Shown: positions 1 through 6,246 of the stretch, in pieces
How positions within the stretch are numbered: position 1 is the stretch's first letter
How the letters are laid out: the number at the start of each line of letters is the position of its first letter
Origin: Nitrososphaerota archaeon
GTDB taxonomy: Archaea > Thermoproteota > Nitrososphaeria > Nitrososphaerales > Gagatemarchaeaceae
Direction: 5' to 3'
DNA length: 13,178 nt
NCBI GenBank assembly: GCA_005877225.1
Contig: VBPK01000146.1
Coordinates: forward strand, 1 to 13,178
The notes under the pieces: generated by a model
The model's input: only the letters and a program-made list of their open reading frames with translations
Database searches by the model: none
Told to the model about the DNA's origin: nothing
Position numbers and translations under genes: made by a program

Positions 1-13
1 AGGGTTAATGGTC

Positions 14-34
14 CGAAGAGTTATCAGAACCACT
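14..34 (+). promoter_or_regulatory. Upstream element shared with the MFS promoter
   Basis: A 21-base stretch with core TATCAGAACC matches positions 5859-5879 on the opposite strand at 20 of 21 bases (one A/G difference). This copy ends about 34 bases before the TATA box of the oxidase operon; the other copy runs into the TATA box of the MFS gene. A match this long is unlikely by chance, so it may be a shared regulator site. That role is inference. Confidence 0.5.
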
Positions 35-67
35 CTCGACGAATATTTTCGCTGACCTCAGATAACA

Positions 68-75
68 CTTATAAC
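68..75 (+). promoter_or_regulatory. TATA box of the oxidase operon
   Basis: CTTATAAC is a good archaeal TATA box. Transcription would be expected to begin about 25 bases downstream, close to position 100, so the ATG at 103 would be on an almost leaderless transcript. No Shine-Dalgarno sequence is needed or seen before 103. The same TATA-to-start distance recurs at three other genes in the window. Confidence 0.6.
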
Positions 76-102
76 GACTGTAGAGGTCGCCGCAGCGACT
101 TC

Positions 103-687
103 ATGTCATACGCGCTGGCATCCGCAGCACCAACGGCTGCCACGTGGCAGTCGCTCTTGAACCTGTATGTCGAACTCGGAACTGTTGCGGGCGTTGTCGT
201 CATCGCTTGGCTGATGTACTACTTGGTGAAGTACAGAGCGAGGAGTTCGATGGCTGCTAAGGTTGAAGCGAAGGACGTGCAGTTTCAGACCTTCGCCTCC
301 TTCGGGTTGATAGTGCCTCCTCCTCAGGCGCTTACCAGCGGGCTCCACATCAGCGTGGTCGGACGACAATGGTCGTGGACGTTCATATATCCTAACGGAT
401 ATTCCTCGGGGAACTTGACCGTACCTGCGGGGCAGGACGTTGTTCTTAACGTCACCTCGAGGGATGTTACCCACAGTATTTTCATTCCGAGCCTCGCCGT
501 GGGAATCGACGCGACGCCGGGAAGGAACAACATCATATGGTTCAACCAGCCTCAGACGGGTACCTTCGTTATCAGATGTAGAGAGCTCTGCGGCATCGGT
601 CACGCCGGGATGTTCACTAAGCTCGTCGTCCTCACTCCTTCGGCCTATCAGTCCTGGTACTCTAAGCTGGGAGTCGCGAAGGCATGA
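103..687 (+). CDS. coxB: Cytochrome c oxidase (haem-copper oxidase) subunit II, CuA type
   Basis: This subunit accepts electrons at a binuclear CuA centre outside the membrane and passes them to subunit I. The 194-residue protein has one membrane segment (about 25-43), then a cupredoxin domain with the aromatic RQWSWTF motif (88-94). The CuA ligands are complete: H124, C159, E161, C163, H167 and M170, in the pattern CRELCGIGHAGM. A single helix rather than the usual two is somewhat unusual and recalls ba3-type subunit II. The start ATG fits a leaderless transcript from the TATA box at 68. The stop overlaps the next ATG (ATGA), implying translational coupling. Positions 276-451 of this gene are copied exactly into subunit I; here the segment reads as normal subunit II, so this is the source copy. 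Confidence 0.93.
   Translation: MSYALASAAPTAATWQSLLNLYVELGTVAGVVVIAWLMYYLVKYRARSSMAAKVEAKDVQFQTFASFGLIVPPPQALTSGLHISVVGRQWSWTFIYPNGYSSGNLTVPAGQDVVLNVTSRDVTHSIFIPSLAVGIDATPGRNNIIWFNQPQTGTFVIRCRELCGIGHAGMFTKLVVLTPSAYQSWYSKLGVAKA
276..451 (+). repeat. 176-bp perfect direct repeat, copy 1 (source, in coxB)
   Basis: The stretch from the CGTGCAGTTT start to the GTTCTTAACG end is identical to 1589-1764, an offset of exactly 1313 bases. Identity stops abruptly at both ends: A275 versus T1588, and T452 versus G1765. It encodes subunit II residues 59-117, including the RQWSW motif, so this is its natural place. Confidence 0.97.
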
Positions 688-1919
688 ACGCCTGGCTGAA
701 GCGCTGGCTCTTCACGACGTACCACAAGGACGTAGGCATCCTCTACTTTGTGACCTCACTTTACTTCGGCTTCATCGGCGCCATCCTCGCGATGCTGATG
801 AGGGGGCAACTCGCAGTCCCCGGCAATGGCCTGCTTACCGATCTGGCATACAACCAAGCGGTCACGATGCATGGCCTCATCATGATTCTCTGGTTCCTCT
901 CTCCTCTGGGCATTGCCTTCGCGAACTACTTCGTCCCGCTCCAGATTGGCGCGAAGGACCTCGCCTTCCCCCGCCTTAACGCCCTGAGCTACTGGATGTA
1001 CCTCTTCGGCGGGCTGCTCGCGGCGCTGGGATTCTTCCTTCCCGGCGGAAACGCGAACGGGGGTTGGACAACCTACGCCCCCCTCGCCGACCCAGCTTAC
1101 AGCCCGGGACCAGGGGTGACCGTCGCCTTCCTCGGCCTCGCACTGCTCATAACCTCAGTGACCCTCGGAAGCGTGAACTTCATCGTGATGATACTCTATA
1201 TGCGCGCGCCCGGCATGACTATGAGGAAGATGCCGATCTTCAGCTGGTTCATCTTCTTCACGATGATACAGATGCTCTTCGCGTTCCCTACCCTTCTCGC
1301 GGGGCTGATCATGCTCTCGGCTGACCGGCTCCTGGGGACTCTCTATTTCGCTTCTACATCAGGAGGTGCCATACTCTGGGACAACCTCTTCTGGTTCTTC
1401 GGGCATCCCGAGGTCTACATAGTGCTCATGCCCGGATTCGGGGCGATCGGCGAGATTCTCCCCGCCCTCGCGGGGAGAGCCCTTGCCGGAAAGAACATCA
1501 TCATTGCCGCGACGGCGGGGGCAGTTGTCCCGCTGAGTTTCCTCGTCTGGCAGCACCACATGTTCGTCACGGGGACTGTCCTCTTCATCGTGCAGTTTCA
1601 GACCTTCGCCTCCTTCGGGTTGATAGTGCCTCCTCCTCAGGCGCTTACCAGCGGGCTCCACATCAGCGTGGTCGGACGACAATGGTCGTGGACGTTCATA
1701 TATCCTAACGGATATTCCTCGGGGAACTTGACCGTACCTGCGGGGCAGGACGTTGTTCTTAACGGTCGCACCTCTATAGCGAGAGGCTCGGAAAGATCCA
1801 CTTCATCACCTCGTTCATTGGGTTCAACGTCCTCTACTTCCCGATGTTCTACCTGTATGAGATGCCCAGGCGGATCGCCACCTACTCCGTTGACGCCGGG
1901 TGGTCCTCCCTCAACCTGA
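684..1919 (+). pseudogene. coxA: Cytochrome oxidase subunit I, N-terminal part, interrupted by coxB sequence and frameshifted
   Basis: Subunit I carries the haems and CuB and reduces oxygen. Residues 1-302 (up to base 1588) are ordinary A-type subunit I: haem a ligand H63 in TMHGLIMILWF, GHPEVYIVL with CuB ligand H241, proton-path E243 and cross-linking Y245, and the CuB pair H291-H292 in WQHHMFVTG. The E243 glutamate marks an A1-type enzyme. From base 1589 the frame reads 58 residues of subunit II, then a meaningless tail after 1764 to the stop at 1919. The genuine continuation (YSERLGKIHF and on) lies in another frame from about 1763. Compared with typical subunit I, about 110 residues between FVTG and YSERLG are missing: helices VIII-X, including the HxH ligands of both haems. 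As written the product cannot be an active oxidase. A chimeric assembly is a serious alternative. Confidence 0.85.
1589..1764 (+). repeat. 176-bp perfect direct repeat, copy 2 (misplaced, inside subunit I)
   Basis: This is an exact copy of 276-451. It enters subunit I in the same reading phase as in coxB (VQFQT...), but at its right end it leaves the frame wrong for the rest of subunit I. In the true downstream frame a TAA lies at 1760-1762, inside the copy. The sequence CACCTC follows both copies at slightly different distances (453-458 and 1769-1774), a microhomology that would suit template switching or a k-mer misjoin. Confidence 0.97.
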
Positions 1920-2878
1920 TCGCCTCAGTGGGAGGGATAATATTCGCTGTCTCCCAATTCCTCCTGATAGCGAATCTCGTGATCGGCGTCAGAGGTCGAA
2001 TCGTCTCTCCCCCCAATCCCTGGAGGAGCCTCGCTCCCGAGTGGGGAGGAATGCCCTCGATCCAGGCTCTGGACGCCCCCGGGATGCCAACGAACGGGAA
2101 CGGCTCGAGCGAGCACCACGAGCAACACCTCAGCTCGAGACCGATCGCACTCACGATTGGAGTTACTCTGGCGATGGTTGGGTTCTCCCTCCTCGAGCTT
2201 GGGGTGGGGTGGCCTGTGATCTTCGTCGGCCTCGTGGTTATTGCGTGGTCGCTCTACGGGTGGGCACGGGACGACCTCTGGTCAAAGTTCCACGTCCCGG
2301 AGGAGGAAGGGCGCGAGCTGTGGCCGTTCTCGAAGATTCCGAAGATAAAGCTGGGTATGTGGACCTTTCTGGCCGGCGAAGTCATCCTCTTCAGCGGTGT
2401 ACTAGGCAGCTACCTCTTCATTCGCGCTGACATCCCGCGCTGGCCGTCGCCGGGAACGATTCACAGCATCCCCATAGGATTGACGAACACTCTTGTCCTC
2501 TTGACGAGTAGTCTTAGCGTCGTCCTCGCGATCCAGGCCATCAGAGCGGGGAATCAGAAGCGACTGCTCATGTGGCTGACCACGACCTTCCTCCTCGGCG
2601 CGCTCTTCCTCGGGATCAAGGCATCGGAGTGGGCTGACCTGTTCTCGAAGGGTTTCTGGTTCAACAGTGGCCTACCGGGGTCGACCTACTTCGTCACGAC
2701 GGGGATTCACGGGCTCCACGTGACAGCGGGTCTGATCCTTCTTGCCTACCTGATAAAGAGGACGATGAACGGTGGCTTCTCCAAGGAGAACAACGACACG
2801 GTCGAGTACTTCGGGTTGTACTGGCACTTTGTCGACATAATCTGGGTTTTCCTCTTCCCGCTCTTCTACCTTCTATGA
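1763..2878 (+). CDS. C-terminal part of subunit I fused to cytochrome oxidase subunit III
   Basis: The frame is open from 1763. It begins with subunit I helices XI-XII (LYSERLGKIHF, PMFYLYEMPRR, then LNLIASVGGIIFAVSQF), followed by a hydrophilic linker and two extra helices. A subunit III domain of five helices comes next, with GMWTFLAGEVILF, TTGIHGLHVTAG and the closing YWHFVDIIWVFLFPLFYLL. No stop or start separates the subunit I and III parts, so the intact gene was a I-III fusion of roughly 770-780 residues starting at 684, as in caa3-type oxidases. An ATG exists at 1844, but it lies inside subunit I helix XI and is probably not a real start. The stop sits in a GAGG that can serve as ribosome-binding site for the next gene. 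Confidence 0.85.
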   Translation, partial: RSHLYSERLGKIHFITSFIGFNVLYFPMFYLYEMPRRIATYSVDAGWSSLNLIASVGGIIFAVSQFLLIANLVIGVRGRIVSPPNPWRSLAPEWGGMPSIQALDAPGMPTNGNGSSEHHEQHLSSRPIALTIGVTLAMVGFSLLELGVGWPVIFVGLVVIAWSLYGWARDDLWSKFHVPEEEGRELWPFSKIPKIKLGMWTFLAGEVILFSGVLGSYLFIRADIPRWPSPGTIHSIPIGLTNTLVLLTSSLSVVLAIQAIRAGNQKRLLMWLTTTFLLGALFLGIKASEWADLFSKGFWFNSGLPGSTYFVTTGIHGLHVTAGLILLAYLIKRTMNGGFSKENNDTVEYFGLYWHFVDIIWVFLFPLFYLL

Positions 2879-2888
2879 GGCGCAAAAG

Positions 2889-3149
2889 ATGAAGTCTCTC
2901 GACATGTTCTTGATCTGGGTGTACCTGGCGGCCGCGACTGTTGTCGAGGTCTTTCTCTTCTACACCTACGCCGGTGACGTCTTAGTCAACTACGCGATCT
3001 CAGTCCTCGCCCTGAGCAAGGCCATCTTCATCTTCGCCTTCTACATGCACATCAGGTACGAGCAGAGGTCCCTGAAGATCTTCTCGATCATTCCCCTCTT
3101 CTTCCTCCTGGCTCTACTTGCCGGGATGTTCGCGAGCCTCGGTCACTAG
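2889..3149 (+). CDS. Cytochrome oxidase subunit IV (small membrane subunit)
   Basis: The 86-residue, very hydrophobic protein has three predicted helices (about 5-28, 33-53 and 62-84). It carries the family's KAIFIFAFYMHIRYE motif, matching the K-x-x-x-x-x-x-F-x-M-H signature of bacterial and archaeal subunit IV proteins. This subunit has no redox centre and is thought to help assemble or stabilise the complex. GAGG at 2877-2880, overlapping the stop of the subunit III part, is a fair ribosome-binding site for the ATG at 2889. The cupredoxin gene begins on the very next base after its stop, so the two are surely cotranscribed. Confidence 0.85.
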   Translation: MKSLDMFLIWVYLAAATVVEVFLFYTYAGDVLVNYAISVLALSKAIFIFAFYMHIRYEQRSLKIFSIIPLFFLLALLAGMFASLGH

Positions 3150-3614
3150 GTGGTTGGGTTGGAGGAAGAGGAAGAGGATTACGGCCCGGGAAAGTTCACG
3201 ACCGCCGTCGTGCTCATCGTTGCGCTAGTCGTGGCGCTCTCTGTGGGTGCCGTGCTTGCCCTCAACCTAACGCCGCCTTACTGCACGAAGAACTGCGGCG
3301 GCGGGCAAATCCAAGGAATAACTGTTAAGCTACCTAGTGGGGTCGGGATCCAGACAAACAATCTGAACTTCGACCCCGCGACAATAACCGTAGTCATCGA
3401 GAAAAACAACACGATTAGCTGGGTCGACCAGGACTCGATCCCGCATACCGTCACCTCCTTGCCCGGGGCACCCAGCAGTTTCGACTCGGGACCCGTGAGG
3501 CAGGGAAGCATTTTCACTCAGACATTCACCGTCCCCGGAACCTACAGCTATGACTGTACGTTCCACCCCGCATGGATGAAGGGAACGATCGTAGTCAAGG
3601 CTGCCTCCCCGTAG
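3150..3614 (+). CDS. Membrane-anchored blue copper protein (plastocyanin/amicyanin-like cupredoxin)
   Basis: The 154-residue protein has an acidic N-terminus (LEEEEED), one uncleaved-looking membrane anchor (about 17-38), a short Cys-containing linker (C45, C49) and a cupredoxin domain. Type 1 copper ligands are visible: H99 in IPHTV, then C136, H139 and M143 in YDCTFHPAWM. It faces outside the membrane and probably hands electrons to the CuA site of subunit II, replacing a soluble cytochrome c; this role is inferred from position. The GTG at 3150 abuts the stop of subunit IV. A TTG at 3159 (fourth codon) is an alternative start. It is the last gene of the oxidase operon, since a new promoter follows at 3638. 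Confidence 0.87.
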   Translation: MVGLEEEEEDYGPGKFTTAVVLIVALVVALSVGAVLALNLTPPYCTKNCGGGQIQGITVKLPSGVGIQTNNLNFDPATITVVIEKNNTISWVDQDSIPHTVTSLPGAPSSFDSGPVRQGSIFTQTFTVPGTYSYDCTFHPAWMKGTIVVKAASP

Positions 3615-3637
3615 CCAGCCCGAGAAGTCGAAGGAAT

Positions 3638-3645
3638 CTTTAAGT
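3638..3645 (+). promoter_or_regulatory. TATA box of the diiron protein gene
   Basis: CTTTAAGT, preceded by a purine-rich GAAGGAA that would serve as the BRE, is a good archaeal promoter. It overlaps the GTG at 3644, which therefore cannot lie on this transcript. The TTG at 3671 is 32 bases downstream of the first T, the same distance seen at coxB, the MFS gene and the flippase. Confidence 0.6.
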
Positions 3646-4663
3646 GACTTGGGGGACTTCACTCTATCCTTTGTCTAAGAAGGGTGAGGATGCCCCAAAC
3701 CTCTTCCCGGGAAACTGGGATGTCGATACCGAGATGCTGCTCAAAACATACGAGCTATGGTTTCCCCAGAACTGGAGCCCGGTCGACCTCCCTTGGGACG
3801 AGGTCGACTCGAAGAACTTCAGCAGCGACGAGTGCGTCGCTCAGGCTTACTGGATGTCAAAGCTCGCGCTCTTCGAGAAGTCAGGAATAGGGGCGTTCGG
3901 CCTCGCCGCGCTCCAGGCAGCCAGGCACAACCTGGAGGACCCGACGAAAAAGTTCCTCTCGGCCGTCGCCTTTGATGAATGCCGCCATGACGAGATTTGC
4001 AGGCGTGCCTGCGCCCGCGTCTGCCCGAACTTCCCGTACAACTTCAAGCCCAGAACCACCCTCGAGGAGAAGGCGTTCAGGAACGTCACGGCTCTCTACG
4101 ATAACGGGAAGAGGTACTGGTCGGCCTTCGAGGATGCCTGGGACAAGTACCCGCTCGAGCTTATCTTCTCGAGCTTCTTCTTCGCCGAGATCGGCGCCCA
4201 GCTGATATTCAGGGAGGTCGGGGAGCGCTCGAAGAACGGAGTCTACGGCACGGCCTTCAAGAACATCACGAAGGACGAGTCCCGCCACTTGACGGGCACG
4301 ATTGCGATGATGGAGAGAATCTCGAGCAAGATGGATGCGGGCAAGAAGGCGATGATGACTCGTCAGATGAAGCACGGCTTCATCTACCTCTCCCCGCTCC
4401 TCTTCAGGCCAGTCAACGACTTCTGGCATCTCCCCAAGGACTTCTTCCAATACGACCAGAAGCTGGAGGAGCTGGCTTTCGGCGCCGGTCTGGGTGTCCC
4501 TACACTCGACGAGAGGAGGGAGGATTGGATGAAAGCAATCGAACGCCACAGGTCAAAGGTCGAAGCCCTGGGGATTCAGCTCCCCGAGATCAAGGAGATC
4601 GGACTAGCGGGTCTCGAGACAAACGTGAAGAAGGGCGACGAGATCAGCGCGACTCCGCTCTAG
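3644..4663 (+). CDS. Diiron R2-like / ferritin-fold oxidase of unknown substrate
   Basis: This soluble helical protein of up to 339 residues has two E-x-x-H motifs typical of diiron carboxylate enzymes: DECRH (E112, H115) and DESRH (E212, H215). Each is preceded at about 30-34 residues by a further glutamate, E78 and E182, giving the full six-ligand set of the ribonucleotide reductase R2-like fold. It resembles R2-like ligand-binding oxidases and acyl-ACP-desaturase or AurF-type oxygenases more than a true R2 subunit, and no RNR large subunit is nearby. Substrate unknown. The longest frame starts at GTG 3644, but that codon lies in the TATA box; the TTG at 3671 (residue 10, giving MSKKGEDAPN) is the likelier start on a leaderless transcript. 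Its 3' end overlaps the convergent MFS gene by 20 bases. Confidence 0.75.
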   Translation: MTWGTSLYPLSKKGEDAPNLFPGNWDVDTEMLLKTYELWFPQNWSPVDLPWDEVDSKNFSSDECVAQAYWMSKLALFEKSGIGAFGLAALQAARHNLEDPTKKFLSAVAFDECRHDEICRRACARVCPNFPYNFKPRTTLEEKAFRNVTALYDNGKRYWSAFEDAWDKYPLELIFSSFFFAEIGAQLIFREVGERSKNGVYGTAFKNITKDESRHLTGTIAMMERISSKMDAGKKAMMTRQMKHGFIYLSPLLFRPVNDFWHLPKDFFQYDQKLEELAFGAGLGVPTLDERREDWMKAIERHRSKVEALGIQLPEIKEIGLAGLETNVKKGDEISATPL

Positions 4664-5903
4664 CCTTCGTTTTGAGGGCGAGGATAGAAAGAACGAAGGC
4701 CAACGTGAGGAGACTCCCGAGAAGCCACGCGGGTGGGTAACCAGATGAGGAGACTACGAGTGAAAAGAGGACAGGTGACCAGAACCCCGCGGAGAGGGAG
4801 ATGCTGTTGGCCCAGGCTATCGCAAGCGACTCGTACTTGGCTTGTGACTTGTTGGTCTCTCTTGCGGCCGCGAAGCCTACCGTGAAGCCTAGCCCCGCCG
4901 AGATGCCGACGATGATTGTTGCCGCGAACGCGCCGTAGACTCCCCCGAACGCCGCTAGTCCGACGCCCGCGGACATCACCAATCCCGAGACGAGCATCAG
5001 ACGTCTTGCGTCCTTGAGCCTGTCGTAGATTCTTCCTGAGATTGGTGAGAAAGCCAGCATCATCAGCAGGAAGAGCGCTCCAGCAAAACCCGCGAGTTCG
5101 TACCCCACCCCGAGGGCAGTCTCAAGATAGTAGACGATGAAGCTCCCAACAAGTATCGAGCCCACGCTTTGGCCCAGCATGTTGAAGCTTAGTATGAAGA
5201 GCTCCCTTTTGAACAGAACATCGCTCAACTCCTTGAGCTTAAGAGGGGAGTCGCCGCTCAAATCCTCCTTCGGAATCAGGACTATGATTAGAAATGAAGT
5301 GACGATGCCCATGCCGCCACTGAAAAACAGGCTCTGCCTCCAGCCGAGCACCTCGGCGAGGAGAGCCCATCCGAAGAGTCCCAGCGCACCTCCAAGGTCG
5401 AAGGCGGAGTTGTAGAGTCCTATCCCGAAACCTTCAGACCCCTCCCGGTAGTACCTGGCGATGAGGCTGACCCCGGGTGAGAAGAAGAGTGCCATTCCTA
5501 GCCCAACTATGAACCTCAGGGCGGCCGCCTCTCCTAATCCCGAACTGAAACCCGTGAGGAGAGCGCTTACCGAGGCCACGAAAATCCCCACGAATGATGT
5601 TCTTCTCGGGCCGTACTTCGCTGCGAGGAGCCCGCCGGGTATCTGGAAGAGCACGAGTCCGAAGAAGAAGCTAGAGGCGAGAATGCCAAGTCCAGACACA
5701 CCGGTTTTCAGCTCGATGGCCATGGGGGCAAAAATGGACGCGATGTTGTACCAGTTGACAGCGTACACCACCCTCGCGACAATCAGCGACCAAAATGCGC
5801 CGCGGTGGGCCACGTTTCGCAGCAAATGTTGCGGCAAGTCCCTACTCGCTTTTCTTATAGTGGTTCCGATAACTCTTCGATCGATGCGGGTCAATCGATT
5901 CAT
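4644..5903 (-). CDS. Major facilitator superfamily transporter
   Basis: The protein of up to 419 residues has about 12 predicted membrane helices. An MFS-type loop follows helix 2 (LLAAKYGPRRTSF), with a related loop SGRIYDRLKDARR in the second half. This is the DHA/OFA-like general layout of a 12-helix secondary transporter; substrate cannot be told. The ATG at 5903 gives an odd basic 34-residue lead, and the TATA box CTATAAGA (5861-5854, minus strand) lies inside that lead. The likely start is TTG at 5825 (residue 27), 35 bases downstream of the TATA box, or GTG at 5813 (MAHRGAFWSL). The gene faces the diiron gene and overlaps its end by 20 bases. Confidence 0.85.
   Translation of the reverse strand: MNRLTRIDRRVIGTTIRKASRDLPQHLLRNVAHRGAFWSLIVARVVYAVNWYNIASIFAPMAIELKTGVSGLGILASSFFFGLVLFQIPGGLLAAKYGPRRTSFVGIFVASVSALLTGFSSGLGEAAALRFIVGLGMALFFSPGVSLIARYYREGSEGFGIGLYNSAFDLGGALGLFGWALLAEVLGWRQSLFFSGGMGIVTSFLIIVLIPKEDLSGDSPLKLKELSDVLFKRELFILSFNMLGQSVGSILVGSFIVYYLETALGVGYELAGFAGALFLLMMLAFSPISGRIYDRLKDARRLMLVSGLVMSAGVGLAAFGGVYGAFAATIIVGISAGLGFTVGFAAARETNKSQAKYESLAIAWANSISLSAGFWSPVLFSLVVSSSGYPPAWLLGSLLTLAFVLSILALKTKARAESR
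5854..5861 (-). promoter_or_regulatory. TATA box of the MFS gene
   Basis: Read on the minus strand the sequence is CTATAAGA followed by AAAG. The distance from its first T to TTG 5825 is 35 bases, equal to the spacing at coxB. The box directly joins the shared 21-base element at 5859-5879, so a protein bound there would compete with TBP. Confidence 0.55.
5859..5879 (-). promoter_or_regulatory. Second copy of the shared element, overlapping the MFS TATA box
   Basis: On the minus strand this reads with core TATCGGAACC and matches positions 14-34 at 20 of 21 bases. Its last three bases (ACT) run into the TATA box. The position suits a repressor site here, whereas the oxidase copy lies upstream of its TATA box. 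That reading is inference. Confidence 0.5.
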
Positions 5904-6041
5904 AATGCGCTGTCGCGGCGCACTTTGAGCATGAAGAGATCGGGCTCGCTTCTACTCCGGCACTTCTCGCGACCCTCTGTACTCGTTTTTTGAGGGGTCC
6001 TCGGAACTCTAATCGTCTGATAATGGCTCGCATCCACCTCT

Positions 6042-6104
6042 GCGCCGAGATACTGTCTCTTTACCGCAAAAGAGGAGACGTCTTAGAGCGACAGAGCTCC
6101 GCGC
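6042..6104. other. Possible structured RNA or dyad, strand unknown
   Basis: GCGCCGAG (6042-6049) pairs with CTCCGCGC (6097-6104) except for one C-C mismatch. Inside it CTGTC (6053-6057) pairs with GACAG (6090-6094), and TCTTT (6058-6062) with AAAGA (6069-6073). This nested fold could be a small RNA, but no clear promoter precedes it and chance cannot be excluded. Confidence 0.25.
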
Positions 6105-6231
6105 CTCAATATGGGCTCTGCCTCAATTTCAAAAATCAGCAATTTCACACGGTGAAGGCAATTATTTTACAAGGTTTTTGAAGGAATCTCGGGTGGAGTC
6201 TCCGTGACGTGTCGGCATAGAGGGACTTTCA

Positions 6232-6246
6232 GGTTCTGATAGAACC
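6232..6246. repeat. Inverted repeat GGTTCT-GAT-AGAACC upstream of the zinc-ribbon gene
   Basis: This is a perfect 6-base dyad with a 3-base spacer, 41 bases upstream of the TATA box at 6288. The ten bases GGTTCTGATA are exactly those inside the shared element at 14-34 read on the other strand, so it may be a third, weaker operator for the same regulator. Confidence 0.4.

Noticed and set aside
1589..1764. Diversity-generating retroelement template/variable repeat pair
   Set aside because: The two copies are perfectly identical, with no A-specific changes. No reverse transcriptase or accessory gene is in the window, and the target is a core oxidase gene rather than a ligand-binding domain.
1589..1764. 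Intein or group I/II intron in subunit I
   Set aside because: The insert is ordinary coxB coding sequence. It has no intein motifs or intron structure, and host sequence is missing rather than merely interrupted.
1844..2878. Independent subunit III gene starting at ATG 1844
   Set aside because: The ATG lies in the middle of subunit I helix XI (PMFYLYEMPRR). The frame is open from 1763 with clear subunit I sequence, so it is part of a fusion.
3881..4549. 222-codon reverse-strand open frame
   Set aside because: It is a shadow of the diiron gene, with low-complexity charged composition, no motif and no promoter.
5461..5928. 155-codon forward open frame opposite the MFS gene
   Set aside because: It is antisense to a clear 12-helix transporter and shows no recognisable protein features.
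5992..6002. GAGG-GGT-CCTC hairpin next to a T-run, as a terminator
   Set aside because: The T-run precedes the hairpin on the plus strand, and on the minus strand it would be A-rich, so the order is wrong for a terminator. The stem is only four pairs.
5990..6181. 63-codon open frame in the intergenic region
   Set aside because: No ribosome-binding site, suitable TATA box or known motif, and it overlaps the possible structured RNA.
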